Origin: an uncultured Peptococcaceae bacterium
GTDB lineage: Bacteria; Bacillota; Limnochordia; Darwinibacteriales; Darwinibacteriaceae
Length of the DNA stretch: 6,117 bases
Reading direction: 5' to 3'
NCBI GenBank assembly: GCA_937988745.1
Contig: CALKAR010000119.1
Span: forward strand, 1-6,117
Shown here: positions 5,692-6,117 of the stretch, piece by piece
How the letters are laid out: every line of letters starts with the position of its first letter
How positions within the stretch are numbered: position 1 is the first letter of the stretch
Made by a program: the position numbers and the translations under genes
Notes under the pieces: generated by a model
Database searches by the model: none
Seen by the model: the letters and a program-made list of their open reading frames with translations, nothing else
Told to the model about the DNA's origin: nothing

Positions 5692-6117
5692 ATGAGAGGT
5701 AACATTCCATCTTTGGGCAGAGGCAATAAAATCTTGCCCGCAATACTTATCGTGGCAAATATATTCATGCTTATGATAGGCATCATCACTATACCACCCA
5801 ATCTGCGGTCAGGAGCAACGACAAAGAATCCTCCTGTGACGAAGGCTGAGCAAACAGTACCCGCCACACCGCCTCAGGAGGAAGAATTTCCACCCGTCGC
5901 TACGGAAAGCGGCAGTGTTGGCAAACCGGAGGAAACAGATTCCAGCTTATCCATTGAGGAAAAAGACACCAATTTATCCATGGAAGAAACATACGCCAGC
6001 TTGTCCACAGAGAAACGCCCCGATTTAGCGGACTTTCTCTGGTACACAGAAGAGGTGGCTTATGACGGTCTTCCATCGGATGCGAATATTATCGACAATA
6101 TCGGATCGCTGACCGGG
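5692..6117 (+). CDS. N-terminal part of a membrane-anchored extracytoplasmic protein, function unknown
   Basis: The frame is open from ATG 5692 to the window edge (142 codons, no stop), so the gene is cut. Residues 1-13 are basic. Residues about 14-36 form one hydrophobic helix (ILPAILIVANIFMLMIGIIT) with no lipobox cysteine, hence an N-terminal anchor or uncleaved signal rather than a lipoprotein. Residues 38-82 are a Pro/Thr/Glu-rich extended spacer (PPVTK, PATPPQEEEFPP). Residues 83-109 are three 9-residue repeats, after which a folded domain appears to start (RPDLADFLWYTEEVAYDGLP, near 109-128). The topology is like a wall-spanning stalk presenting an outer domain. The gene follows the lgt-like gene by 108 nt in the same direction. 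I do not recognise the domain; the rest of the gene lies outside the window. Confidence 0.8.
   Translation, partial: MRGNIPSLGRGNKILPAILIVANIFMLMIGIITIPPNLRSGATTKNPPVTKAEQTVPATPPQEEEFPPVATESGSVGKPEETDSSLSIEEKDTNLSMEETYASLSTEKRPDLADFLWYTEEVAYDGLPSDANIIDNIGSLTG
5938..6018 (+). repeat. Three in-frame 27-bp repeats encoding a 9-residue motif
   Basis: Units at 5938-5964, 5965-5991 and 5992-6018 encode DSSLSIEEK, DTNLSMEET and YASLSTEKR. The shared core is x-x-(S/N)-L-S-x-E. The DNA copies have diverged (TTATCC or TTGTCC at the core) while the LS-x-E pattern holds, so the repeat looks like an old duplication kept at protein level within the stalk-like spacer of the partial gene. Confidence 0.75.

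Noticed and set aside
1..6117. CRISPR array, tRNA, rRNA or insertion-sequence ends
   Set aside because: No regularly spaced repeats, no cloverleaf or rRNA-like sequence, and no transposase or paired terminal inverted repeats were seen on either strand.

Overview
The window looks like part of a Firmicutes genome, most probably Clostridia. Evidence: near-canonical AGGAGG-type ribosome binding sites, an intrinsic hairpin-plus-T-run terminator, a sigma-A-like TTGACA promoter, and a lipoprotein with a Gram-positive-style lipobox. No species can be named. Base composition is uneven. The first ~400 bases are extremely AT-rich (hand count 15-17% GC over 241-360), while the lgt-like gene is GC-rich (41 of 60 bases over 4861-4920).

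Layout. Bases 1-399 are AT-rich and essentially non-coding. They hold two weak coding-like scraps on the minus strand, a 10-bp tandem repeat, and a convincing promoter near 321-349. From 400 all genes run on the plus strand. A 23-codon ORF (400-471) looks like the C-terminal end of an excisionase-type HTH protein and overlaps, ATGA-style, the start of a 470-aa membrane-embedded LuxR-type regulator (468-1880) with about 12 N-terminal TM helices and a C-terminal GerE/LuxR HTH. A strong terminator (1915-1945) and a second perfect hairpin (1950-1976) follow. Next come a 168-aa two-TM protein of unknown function (2023-2529), a 747-aa lipoprotein (2552-4795), a prolipoprotein diacylglyceryl transferase homologue (4795-5583), and the first 142 codons of a membrane-anchored extracytoplasmic protein (5692 to the window edge).

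How the genes may work together. The lipoprotein stop codon and the lgt-like start codon overlap (TAATG), and the lgt-like gene has no obvious Shine-Dalgarno. Translation of a lipoprotein is therefore probably coupled to that of an enzyme of the family that lipidates such proteins. Together with the small membrane protein upstream and the anchored protein downstream, this reads as a cell-envelope cassette. The adjacent membrane LuxR protein is the obvious candidate regulator, sensing something at or in the membrane and acting on nearby DNA. That link is inferred from position only; the strong terminator between them argues against simple co-transcription, and no clear promoter is visible for the downstream genes.

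What is solid: the LuxR HTH, the Lgt motifs, the lipobox and the terminator. What is open: the functions of the 168-aa, 747-aa and partial proteins, the signal sensed, and whether the 23-codon ORF is a scar or a working leader peptide.
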